DNA from: Chryseobacterium gotjawalense
GTDB taxonomy: Bacteria; Bacteroidota; Bacteroidia; Flavobacteriales; Weeksellaceae
DNA: 64,000 bases
Direction of reading: 5' to 3'
NCBI RefSeq assembly: GCF_030012525.1
Contig: NZ_CP124855.1
Span: 186,001-250,000, forward strand
The translations under genes were made by a program, and so were the position numbers. A model generated the notes under the pieces. That model did not search any database, had not been told where the DNA came from, and worked only from the letters and a program-made list of their open reading frames with translations. This document shows, in pieces, positions 35,166 through 45,100 of the stretch. Each line of letters opens with the position of its first letter. The first letter of the stretch is position 1.

Positions 35166-35421
35166 AGCAATAATAAATATTTTAATATAAGTAATAGTAA
35201 AGTGATTTAAAACGCACTTTTGTTTATTGCGTATTTAGATCGTGAATTGAATGTGTTATTTCTACTTTTGAGGAAAGTTAAGGTTTAAAAGCTTTAAAAG
35301 AAGAATCTGTTTATGACATGATTACATTCCGCTTATGGACTCATTTTTGTTCGAGATCCATAGTTTGTATTTTCATTGTAAAAATTTATTCTGAAATACG
35401 TATCTTAGAAGTAAAAAAAAT

Positions 35422-35640
35422 ATGAAAGTACATTTATGTTATCAACACGGAAACGTAAAAATCAAATGGAATCTTCCATTTTTTCCGCGTACAGGAGAAT
35501 ATATTTCAACCTCAGAACTTTTAACGGAGAAAGAATTAGAGAAGCTGGGCGCCGAAAGTGATTATCTGCAGATTATTAATATCTCATGGTTTTTGTATAA
35601 AGATCGTAAACGCTCTTCTGTAGAAATTCTACTGGGGTAG
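35422..35640 (+). CDS. Small hypothetical protein
   Basis: 72 residues, no recognised family and no signal peptide. The composition is protein-like (VKIKWNLPFFPRTGEYISTSELLTEKELEKLG). It stands alone upstream of the AbiE pair. Confidence 0.5.
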   Translation: MKVHLCYQHGNVKIKWNLPFFPRTGEYISTSELLTEKELEKLGAESDYLQIINISWFLYKDRKRSSVEILLG

Positions 35641-35760
35641 TTTATGAGCCTATAAGTTATTAATGATGATAAACTAAGCTAGCACGCCAGGCTTTGGAAA
35701 CTATGTAAATATGAATCGGAATAGTATAATAACTCGAATAATGTAAAAAAATTTGCATAT

Positions 35761-35779
35761 AATCGGAAAAATTCCGATT
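35761..35779. promoter_or_regulatory. Palindrome upstream of abiEi (candidate AbiEi operator)
   Basis: AATCGGAA and TTCCGATT form an 8-bp inverted repeat about 20 bases before the abiEi start codon. Autoregulation by AbiEi binding to such repeats is established for other AbiE systems. Confidence 0.6.
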
Positions 35780-35799
35780 ATTGTATTAAATATTTACAA

Positions 35800-36441
35800 A
35801 TGTTAGCATTGTCCCATCTTATCAAAAATTTTTCAGAGGAACCTCTGACAAGACAGGTCATGCTTTCCTTGCTGTCAGATTACAAACGTCCGAACGACAA
35901 GATCTCGGAGATGGTAAAAGCTGGATATCTTAGAACAGTAAAGAAAGGACTATATGTGCCAGGATCAAAACTTGATATCGTATCCCCTGAATTATTTCTG
36001 GTGGCCAATCACCTTAGAGGACCAAGCTATGTTTCATTGGAAGCCGCACTTTCACATTGGGCATTTATTCCGGAACGCGTATATGAGGTTACTTCCGCAA
36101 CGACCAAAACGACCAAATCCTACAATACCGAGATAGCCCGTTTTAGCTACCATCGTCTGCCTCTTCCTTATTATTCTATGGGCATTGAACGTGTGAATCT
36201 CACAAAGAAACAAGCTGTTCTTATGGCGTCTCCGGAAAAGGCCATCTGTGATAAGATCGTGACTACCTCGGGAATATTATTGCGCAGTATTAACCAGGTC
36301 ATCACATTTCTGACCGAGGACATGCGCATCGATGAAAATATGCTCATCAAGCTCAATATAGATGCGATTGACTCCTGGATCCAGGATGCACCAAAAAAAA
36401 CAAGTTTAGAGATGTTAACAAAAACACTTAGTACCTTATGA
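35800..36441 (+). CDS. abiEi: AbiEi family antitoxin/transcriptional regulator
   Basis: A 213-residue type IV antitoxin. The N-terminal winged helix (SHLIKNFSEEPLTRQVMLSLLSDYKRPNDKISEMVKAGYLRTVKKGLYVPG) is the AbiEi DNA-binding domain. The C-terminal part has the family pattern GPSYVSLEAALSHW and SPEKAICDKI. AbiEi binds inverted repeats before its own gene; an inverted repeat AATCGGAAAAATTCCGATT at 35761-35779 is well placed as operator. It overlaps the toxin gene by four bases. Confidence 0.88.
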   Translation: MLALSHLIKNFSEEPLTRQVMLSLLSDYKRPNDKISEMVKAGYLRTVKKGLYVPGSKLDIVSPELFLVANHLRGPSYVSLEAALSHWAFIPERVYEVTSATTKTTKSYNTEIARFSYHRLPLPYYSMGIERVNLTKKQAVLMASPEKAICDKIVTTSGILLRSINQVITFLTEDMRIDENMLIKLNIDAIDSWIQDAPKKTSLEMLTKTLSTL

Positions 36442-37295
36442 TCAAAGAGTGGTTACAAGAATACAATCCCAAAACCAAGCAAGATGTCTATGATGCACTT
36501 CGGGAAATTATGCAGGAAATTGCATTGGCGGGTCTTCAACGTGCTGGTTTTTTTGAAAAAGCAGCTTTTTATGGCGGCACTGCACTCCGCATTTTCTACA
36601 ATTTGGATCGATTTTCCGAAGATCTTGATTTTTCACTGTTGGAGCCGGACGAAAAGTTTTCCCTCGAACCTTACTTTGAAGCGGTCGTCAAAGAATTTGA
36701 AGCTTTGGGAATCAGTGTCAGCATCCAGGAGAAAAAGAAATCTACCGCATCCAATGTAGAGTCTGCATTTTTAAAATCAGGCACGGTGTGGAAAGAGCTT
36801 GTTTTGGAAGACGTTGTACCACAGATGGGTGTAGGGATTCTTCCCAATGTAAAGATTAAGATCGAAGTAGACCGCAAGCCGCCTTTAGGTTTTGAAACTG
36901 AAGAGAAATTGTTGTTGCGACCCTTTTCATTTTATGTTAAATGTTTTAAAATGCCCAGTCTGTTTGCTGGTAAGATGCACGCCTTATTATTTCGGAAATG
37001 GATCAAAAGGGTGAAGGGGAGGGACTGGTATGACCTTGAGTGGTATATCAAAAAAGGAACTCCGTTGGATCTCGACCACTTTTTGCTCCGTGCTCAGGAT
37101 ACTGATGACTGGCAGGGTGAGACCATCAATGAAGCGCAGGTCATTCAGCTTTTAGAAGAGAAGATCAAATCGGTGAATTTTGCCAGCGTCAAGGAAGATG
37201 TGATTCGGTTCATTCCTGACTCCTCCGTACTTGATCTATGGGGAGAGCAATACTTTTTGGACCTCATCAAGAAACTAAAATTTCACCAACGCTAA
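36438..37295 (+). CDS. abiEii: AbiEii/AbiGii family nucleotidyltransferase toxin
   Basis: A 285-residue toxin of the DNA polymerase beta-like nucleotidyltransferase superfamily. The catalytic core is intact: GGTALRIFYNLDRFSEDLDFSL, with Gly46-Gly-Thr and Asp62/Asp64. A Lys/Asp-rich downstream region (KMHALLFRKWIKRVKGRDWYDLEWYI) has the conserved KGRDWYDL motif. AbiEii toxins block growth, by modifying tRNA acceptor ends in studied relatives, upon phage infection, and are neutralised without direct binding by AbiEi. Confidence 0.9.
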   Translation: MIKEWLQEYNPKTKQDVYDALREIMQEIALAGLQRAGFFEKAAFYGGTALRIFYNLDRFSEDLDFSLLEPDEKFSLEPYFEAVVKEFEALGISVSIQEKKKSTASNVESAFLKSGTVWKELVLEDVVPQMGVGILPNVKIKIEVDRKPPLGFETEEKLLLRPFSFYVKCFKMPSLFAGKMHALLFRKWIKRVKGRDWYDLEWYIKKGTPLDLDHFLLRAQDTDDWQGETINEAQVIQLLEEKIKSVNFASVKEDVIRFIPDSSVLDLWGEQYFLDLIKKLKFHQR

Positions 37296-37408
37296 TAATC
37301 AATATATAATTCTACTAAGATCGATCGCAGTTCGTTATGTTCCTGAAAAAGAAGGTCTAGATATTGACAAATATAAAGTGGATATGCAAATAAAATTTCC
37401 AGTTAAAG

Positions 37409-38287
37409 TTAAGCTACATTTTGATAAATTTTGTTTTGATTATTAAACTCTTCTATTGTTTTAAAATTTAGTGTACCGTGACGTCTTTTTTTGTTGTACC
37501 AAATTTCAATGTATTCAAAGATTTCTAACTCCATTTTTTCTTTTGAGATAAGTTTGTTGCCATAAATCAGCTCGGTTTTCAATGACTTAAAAAAGCTCTC
37601 CGCCACCGCATTGTCCCAACAATTTCCTTTCCTGCTCATACTTCTTATTACGCCATAGAACTCAATTGTATTAGCGAATTTCTTGCTTGCATACTGAACA
37701 CCTCTATCTGAATGAAAAATTAATCCTTTTTGAACCGTTCTGTTTTTTATTGCCATTTTCCATGCTGCAAGACTTGTTTCTTCGGTACTCATTCCATCGC
37801 TTAAGCTCCAGCCAATTATTTTTCGGTCGTACAAGTCTATAACAGTCGTGAGGTATAAAAAACCTTCCTTGGTTTGAATATAAGTGATGTCAGATACCCA
37901 AGTTTGGGATGCATTGGTAGGCCTAAAATTCCTATTCAACACATTTTGCACCACCAAATAATTGTGTTTTGAGTTGGTTGTAACTTTAAACTTCTTACTT
38001 AATTTGCTTCTCAAACCCAGTTCTTTCATGTATTTAGCAACTGTTATTCTTGATATTTTGTAACCCAATGCGTTCAATTCAAAAGTAATCCGTGGGCTTC
38101 CATAACGCTGTTTTGAGGCAAAATAAATTAAACTTATGTGGTGATTTATTTTTTCTTTCAAAAGCAATCTAGCGGAGATTGGCTTACTTTTCCATTTGAA
38201 GTAACCGCTGGAACCAACTTCCAAAACCACGCACATTTTTTCAATCGGAAATAGGAATTCATGATTTTTAATGAACTCATATTTCAT
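37409..38287 (-). CDS. IS3-family transposase OrfB (DDE integrase)
   Basis: A 292-residue IS150/IS3-type transposase. A HTH_21-like N-terminal region (ISLIYFASKQRYGSPRITFEL) precedes the rve DDE core: Asp in WVSDITYI, Asp in FHSDRGVQYAS, Glu in NAVAESFFKSLKTE. It overlaps OrfA by four bases (ATGA), so it can be made by translational coupling. Confidence 0.92.
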   Translation of the reverse strand: MKYEFIKNHEFLFPIEKMCVVLEVGSSGYFKWKSKPISARLLLKEKINHHISLIYFASKQRYGSPRITFELNALGYKISRITVAKYMKELGLRSKLSKKFKVTTNSKHNYLVVQNVLNRNFRPTNASQTWVSDITYIQTKEGFLYLTTVIDLYDRKIIGWSLSDGMSTEETSLAAWKMAIKNRTVQKGLIFHSDRGVQYASKKFANTIEFYGVIRSMSRKGNCWDNAVAESFFKSLKTELIYGNKLISKEKMELEIFEYIEIWYNKKRRHGTLNFKTIEEFNNQNKIYQNVA

Positions 38288-38583
38288 CGACCGCTCTTGG
38301 AAAAAATGCCGATTGCTTTTTTTAATATATCCCGTTCCAGCTCTGCATCCTTGAGCTTTTTCTCCAGTTCATGGATTCTTTCCTGCTCCGGTGTTAGTTT
38401 TAAATTTCCTTTCCCAGGAAAGCTTCCTTCTCCAAATTCTTCATATTCTTTGCGCCATTTATAAAGCAATGTGACTTGGATTCCAAGTTCTCGTGCGAGT
38501 TCCGAGACATTACTCCTCTCGTTACTTAGTTGCACTGCTTTTGTTTTAAAAGCTGGATCGTAGATTTTTCTCTCTCGTTTCAT
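38284..38583 (-). CDS. IS3-family transposase OrfA (HTH)
   Basis: 99 residues: HTH_Tnp_1 (YDPAFKTKAVQLSNERSNVSELARELGIQVTLLYKWRKEY) and a leucine-zipper-like helix (LTPEQERIHELEKKLKDAELERDILKKAIGIF). It works with OrfB in transposition. Confidence 0.92.
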   Translation of the reverse strand: MKRERKIYDPAFKTKAVQLSNERSNVSELARELGIQVTLLYKWRKEYEEFGEGSFPGKGNLKLTPEQERIHELEKKLKDAELERDILKKAIGIFSKSGR

Positions 38584-38626
38584 ATGTTAAAATTAAGGTT
38601 TTATGCTTAACTTTTACTGGACGCTA

Positions 38627-38724
38627 AATTAGTATATCCAAACGTCCGCCTCCGAATACTGAACCGGTACCACCACTTACTGTGAACAAAGCAAATCCAT
38701 TACTCGAACAACACTGAATTTGCC
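38627..38724 (-). pseudogene. Orphan fragment of an Rhs C-terminal region
   Basis: Minus-strand translation gives GKFSVVR, then after a frameshift SNGFALFTVSGGTGSVFGGG. This parallels GEFSVVRSKGFALLTGAVSGGTGSVLGGG of the intact Rhs protein (residues about 2002-2030). It lies behind the immunity gene and is cut by the IS copy, the usual fate of displaced Rhs tail modules. Confidence 0.75.
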
Positions 38725-38740
38725 TTGGATTCTAATTTGG

Positions 38741-39142
38741 TCAATTAACTATTTTAAAGTTTTTTGAATAATATTTTCTATTCAATTTATTATTTGAATC
38801 ACCGTAACTAACTTTGAGTCGATATAGTTTAAAATTTAAAAAATTTTTTAAATAAAAAATCTTTTTGACGGGTATATTCACCTTTATTTTTTCTTTCGGA
38901 TCGATTTCACTAATAAGAGACATGTTTAATTTTGGATTATTAATGTCATTAATCAATTCTGACCAAATTTTATTTTCGCAATATTCCACACTTATGTAAT
39001 AATATTTTTTTGAAGAATCAAAATTTGTTATTTCAAACCTAATATTTTGATTTTGATAATATTCATTGAGTAATCCGTCGATTTTAATATTACTACTTCC
39101 CGTATAAAGGGACAATAGTGCATAAAGAAATAAATTTTTCAT
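38741..39142 (-). CDS. Probable immunity protein to the Rhs toxin
   Basis: 133 residues with an N-terminal hydrophobic export signal (MKNLFLYALLSLYTGSS). The mature part is beta-rich, with no recognised family. It starts six bases after the Rhs stop codon, the classical immunity position. Because the Rhs C-terminus looks like a peptidoglycan-acting L,D-transpeptidase, an exported immunity protein is what one would expect. Neutralisation itself is inferred. Confidence 0.6.
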   Translation of the reverse strand: MKNLFLYALLSLYTGSSNIKIDGLLNEYYQNQNIRFEITNFDSSKKYYYISVEYCENKIWSELINDINNPKLNMSLISEIDPKEKIKVNIPVKKIFYLKNFLNFKLYRLKVSYGDSNNKLNRKYYSKNFKIVN

Positions 39143-39148
39143 AATATA

Positions 39149-42100
39149 TTAGTAAAATGTTCTTCCTAAAGTTGAGGTATTTTGATATTGATATTTCACA
39201 ATAATATTTATTGAAGAATGACTTTTCGAATATTGAATTAACTTAGGGAAAAACCCTCTCCCTATTTCGATACACCCATGTGAATAGCCTTTATGTGAGT
39301 CATGTAGGTAAAAATTATTTCTTCCGTAAGTATTTGTTCCCGTTGACGGATTTAATTTAGCTCTTATCGTGCCCCACCCGGGATAACTATATGTTTTACC
39401 TGAACTTGTTGTGAATGTACTAGGTATTGTTTCAATACCATTTCCAGGGGTAGTTTCACCTGTTCTTGAGTTAATATTTACAGTTCTATTTGGATCTAGA
39501 GTTAAATTAACATTATACTTTCCTTGTGGTACAGGTCCTGCATCAGCAACGTTTTGATAATTTGCATTTTGATAGCCGGGTAGCCCGGATGTTGCTGGAA
39601 ATCTTTCCAGCACGACTCCTTGGCTGTTGTACCAAATTATTTCATCTCCATCATATAAAAGATAATCTTCTGATTTTTGATTGTGAGAAGTTGCACCTGA
39701 TCTATGCGCCAAATAATTAAAAGCCGTCACTACAACTCCCTGTGCAGCACCCATCCAGAAATTACCGCCGCCTAAAACCGAACCGGTACCGCCACTTACT
39801 GCACCTGTAAGCAATGCAAAGCCTTTGCTTCTAACCACGCTGAATTCACCAGAATTTCCAATTCCTAAATCTAACAAATCTCCTGCGACACTTGCGAATA
39901 CACCAGATAAAAAACCGCTTTCGAAATTCCCGCCCTGTACAGATGATACAATGCTTTGGGTTACCCCATGTGCGCCGGCTTTGGCAACAGCGTTGAGAAT
40001 TTTTGGAACCAATTTGGCATCTTTGGCGATCGCAAATGCGGTTCCTAATCCATCTGACATGCCGGCTGACATTACTGCCATCACTACTGATTGAAACATG
40101 TTGCCAATATCCACAGGCCTGTTCATGTAATAGTCGGTCGCAATTGAAGTAAAGATAGCAACTCCTATCGCAATTCCCATACTTATGGGGTCGATAAATT
40201 CTCCGCTTGGGTCATTATAGAGCAACGGGTTATTCAGCACATATCCATACTTATTGTAATTCTGGGTATTTTGGGGATCTTGTATATTTTCATCTGCGTT
40301 CAGGAATCTTCTCAACAAAGGATCATAAAGGCGACCGTTCATATGAATGATGCCAACTTCTGAATAGTGTTCATGAGAGGTGTACCCTCGGTCCACCAAA
40401 GACTTTTCATTGAATATTTTAACGTCCTGATCTACACCGGCAATCTTGAAAAATGTAAGGTTACCCCAAGCATCAAAATGCCGTTGCTCCAATATATTTC
40501 CTGCTTCATCTGTAATGGCAAGAATGCTTCCTAAATAATCTTTATGCAGAAATTTGTAAGAGCCTGCAGATTCTTCAAAATTTTTAACAAAAATAATATT
40601 GCTGGAGTAAGGATCTCCTCCAATATACAAAATATGCCTCTCTTTTCCAGTGATATGATCTACGGTGATCTCGTAACTTCCTTCTTCGCTGTAATATTTA
40701 GTATACTTGCCGGTATTTCCTTCTCCGAAATTTCCACCATACGTTGCACGCTGTCTCATGGATGTTAAACCATACGAAAAAGAAACATCTCCTTTTTCAC
40801 CATCAATAAAAACAGGATCATTGTTCTCATTGTAAGAGATCTTCTGAATCAAATTTCCTGTATAGTTCTGCTCTCCAGCTGTATTAAGGGTAGCACCTGT
40901 AGGCTGATAGATTTTAGAGGGGTGCTCAAACTTAATTGTTCCGATCTGGTCATTTCCTCTAATACGACCCTGATCATCATATTCGTTAGTAAAAAAATAT
41001 CCGGGAATTTTTGGATCAGACCATTTTTTTAATCTGTTATTTTCATCATATTCAAATGATTCTAAGATATTAAGACTACCTCCGGTATTTCGGCTATTCA
41101 GTTCATTTTTAATTGCATTGAATGAATAGTTGATATACAATACCGTGTTTCCGTTTATTATATTTTTATGATTAATATAAGAAAGGAAACTGTTGCCGTC
41201 ATAAGTATTTTCGATATCAGTTCCTCCTAATTTGGCCTTCAGAACCTGTTCTTTGTCATTGGTCTCGGTTAGTTCCCATAGTATCCTGTCTGATGTTTGA
41301 TCTTTCACCTGATACAATTCTCCGTTCCATACACTGTATATATTTTCTACAGTTGCTTTAGTAATGTTGCCTGAGGAAGACAACCCTTTTTCATAGGAGA
41401 CTATCCGCCCTTTATCATCATATTTAATATTTTTCCTATAGTAACTTTTTCCGTTACTGCTTTCGACCGAGGAAACCACCCGTCCATGAGCATCGTAATT
41501 TATATGTGAATCATAGTATTCTCCTTTGTTGGTACCGGTTTTTTTAATAAGCCTTCCTTTAATATCATATTGAAAGATGATGTTCTTATTGGTAGAGGTG
41601 TTGTCGTTGGCAACCTCCGTTTGTCTGAATTGCTGTCCCCAAGTATTATATTGGTAATATTTGTGTCCTTTCGGACTTATTGCGTGTATAAGTTGCCCAT
41701 AACCGTTATATTCATATCGGTAAGCATGGTTTTCATCCACGGAGTTGGCAGGATCATAAAAAAAGTTCTTTCTACCCCAATAGTCATAGCCTGTTTTAAC
41801 AGTATTAGTGCCATATTTAGCTTCCGTATTTTCTCCTGCAGCATTATATTTATAAGTAATTGTACCTCCCAGATCGGTAACCGAATAGAGTTTGCCTGCT
41901 GCATCAAAAACCTGCGTTTTAGAACGGTTATTATTGTTAGTTTCTATGGTCTTTACAGTTCTGCCCTGATAGGTTGTTTCAACTGTTTTTCCGGTAAACG
42001 AAGTAAAATTTATAGGTCTTGAATACTCATCATACGCGGTTATATTCCATTTGGTGGCTGCTGACCCTTCAAAATACGGTTCACTTTCTTTAATTTTTCT

Positions 42101-45100
42101 TCCTAAAACGTCATATTTTATTTCGGAGCTTATATAAGCACCCTGTGCAAATCCTTTTACAGATGATTTATAACTTTGGCCCAGAATATTGACGTAGGTG
42201 ACTTTTTGATCGCCATCGGGTGAATATTCTGTAACCTTCGCATCTCCGTTGGTTAATTTTTCATAAGTAAAAGTGGTTGTTCCGCTAAGATTGGTATTGG
42301 AAGTCAGTAGTTTTCCCCAGGCATCATAAGAATTGGTAAGTTTATTATTCAGCGGGTCAGTCTGTGTCAAAATCTGTCCCCAGTTATTATAAGTAAATAA
42401 TGTTGTGAGATCCAGATGATCCGTTTTTTTGATGACGAACCGACCCTTATCATCATATTGGGATTTTATCGTTGCCGCCTGTACCTGATCATTATTGTAA
42501 GGGTTTCTTACTGTTTTTTGTATGATATTACCGAAGCCGTCGTACCCATAAAATTCTTCAATATATTGCGTATTATCCCTATTATATGTTTTCTTTTTGA
42601 CCAATAAACTGCCGTTGTATTCATACTCTTCCTTTCCGTTTTTAATATCTCCATAAACCTGAACCGTTTCTGTCTTCCACAGTGGTTTTCCTATACTGTA
42701 GTTTGCTCCTGCAGTTATCGGAGCATTGTAAGCTACTTCTGTAGTTGTAGTGGCAAATCCTTCATTAATATCAGTTGTTGATTTTGTCGGAAGATAAAGA
42801 TCATCATAGCTTAAAACAATATGTACAGTCTTAATATCCTTTTGGAAATCTTTAGAGGTGGTAATGTGCGGATTTACAGCAGTGACAATTTTGGGTTTAT
42901 CGGCCTCTGAATAACTGGTTACAATATTTCCGTTTAGGCGTTTTTCGATTTTGTATTCATATCCTTTAAATGATAGAAGCTCACTATTGTATTGAGAAAT
43001 GTCCGCTGGAAATACAGCATCTTCAGATGTTGTTTTAATGCTCCATTCCTTTGCGGGTAATACTTCATCCACCAGATTCATTGCAGATCCACTCCATACT
43101 TTGGTGCTTTCGAGACCGCCTGCATAAAATGTTGAACGTGCAGACTGCCGAAAACCCAACATCCCTTTGCCGTGGAGATGACCTACCATATCTTTATAGC
43201 GGAAATCCTGCTTTCTGTCTCCCTGTATTAGGGTGGAAACAATATCGTAATTTATATTTTCGATAATATTCACATAAGGATATAGTAAAGAAGCAGTATC
43301 ATTAGCTTTGTAAATATTGCCGGCCGAAGTAAGTGAAGCATATCCTGCTTCAGTTTTTATGCCTCCTTGAGTAATGGTTTTTATTTTGGAAATCTTGTTG
43401 ATTTTATTTCCGAGATCCCAAGTAATGAGTTTAGTTTTGTGAATGATAGCAAAATCAGTATTTAACTGTGTAATTCGGAAGTTACCAAATAGCGGAATGT
43501 AATGTTCCCCATACATAGAATAATTAATATCTTCACCATCCCAATTCAGTTCTTTTGGATCAATATGATAAACATTGGCAAATATGGGCCTGCCATTGGG
43601 GTCAACCCCTTCATTTCTTAAATAATTGAATCCATAGCTTGAATCAGGGTTATTCCAGTCAAGGACACCGTCCCGAAACCAAACCTGCGATTCAAAAATT
43701 AGGAAATCACTTTTGCCGTCTTTGTTGAGATCAGGAGTAGCATATGTTCTCTGCGTATTTCTGTTTTTTCGTGGCGATCCTTGATTAATGGGTTTATAAA
43801 GGTACAAATTGGTATAAAGTTCTTTCCTGAAAGCATTTCCTGTTGATATATACATTATCCAGTTTGAGGAATCGTTTGCTATCGGTGCTAAAATATCAGT
43901 TTTACCATCCCCATTGAAGTCTCCGAAATACATAATTTCGTCAAGAGACTCTTTGGTCGTTGAAAATATGTTGTTAAATTGCCCCTGCGTAGTCATTTCA
44001 TACACTTGGATACTGTTGTCCTCAATTTTAAGTAAATCAGATTTTCCATCGCCATTGAAATCGGCAACTTTTGTATTGTCTGGGAAATTAGAATCTACTA
44101 ATTGAGGGTTGGCATAATACCAAAAAAGATTTTTATTTTTTAGCCTAATAACACTGTCAATAGGGAAGAACCCTCCTATGCTATCATCCCAAACATAATG
44201 ATGTTTAATCTGTTGCTGAGAAACAGAGAGTAAGATATCCGATATACCATCGCCATTAAAATCTGCATCTTGAGCTTTAGCAACATATTTATAGTAATAT
44301 GTAATCGGATGACATATCCAATCTCCAGTTTCCCCATCATAATATCCAGGACATTTTCCACCGTCTTCATAAACAGGCGGGGGTGGGGTAGTTTCATCAG
44401 AAAGTGTGGGATATTGGCTTAAATCGGACACGTAAGATTTTATCAAGTGAGCTTCACCATCTGCGAACTCATATATATTCAATATTAATTTCTTATTTGG
44501 GTAATCGGATTCATAGGTAAGTAAGACCTGCTTATTGAGTAGTACGTCATTTTTTACATAAGTGATAGCTGAAAGAACAGTCCCCTGTATATTAAGACTG
44601 TAAACCTGATTATTACCATCCAAACGGGCGAGCATAATATTGTTGTCTTTCACAAAATCCAATTTTCCGTCGCCATCAAAATCACCGGAAATAATATTCT
44701 CTCCGTAAATATCATCAAATCGTGAATTCTGCGCAAAAGTGGTAGGGGGAACAAAATTATCAGATTGGTTTGTGAATACAACAGGATTGGCTTCCTGATC
44801 TGCAGAGTTCCTTTCTGTTATATAATTAATAAACTGATAATTTGTGCCTGATTTTTTGTAGTTTACCTCATATTTTTTAAAGAGGTTGCCGTTCGTGTTA
44901 ACAATTATATTGCTCAACAATTTAGACTGAATAAATTGCAAACCATTAACGTAGGTTGCCTCTTTTAAATCTCTCGCTATGTAATTAAAAAGAATCTCAT
45001 TGAAACTGTTTTTTCCTAATGCCTCATTCTCTCCCCATGAAATTGCAGATATAATAGCAGTATTATTGTACTGTTCATAATAATAATTAATAATATTTCC

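Larger units (their letters stand above)
37398..38621 (-). mobile_element. IS3-family insertion sequence (copy 1)
   Basis: About 1224 bp. Inverted ends of 17 bases with one mismatch: TCCAGTTAAAGTTAAGC (37398-37414) and its complement at 38605-38621. OrfA and OrfB lie inside on the minus strand; the OrfB stop codon falls within the left end. No target duplication is visible, so one flank may have been changed by recombination or deletion. Confidence 0.85.

Noticed and set aside
37398..38621. Target-site duplication for IS copy 1
   Set aside because: The bases flanking the 17-bp ends (ATT on the left, CGC on the right) do not match, so none is claimed.
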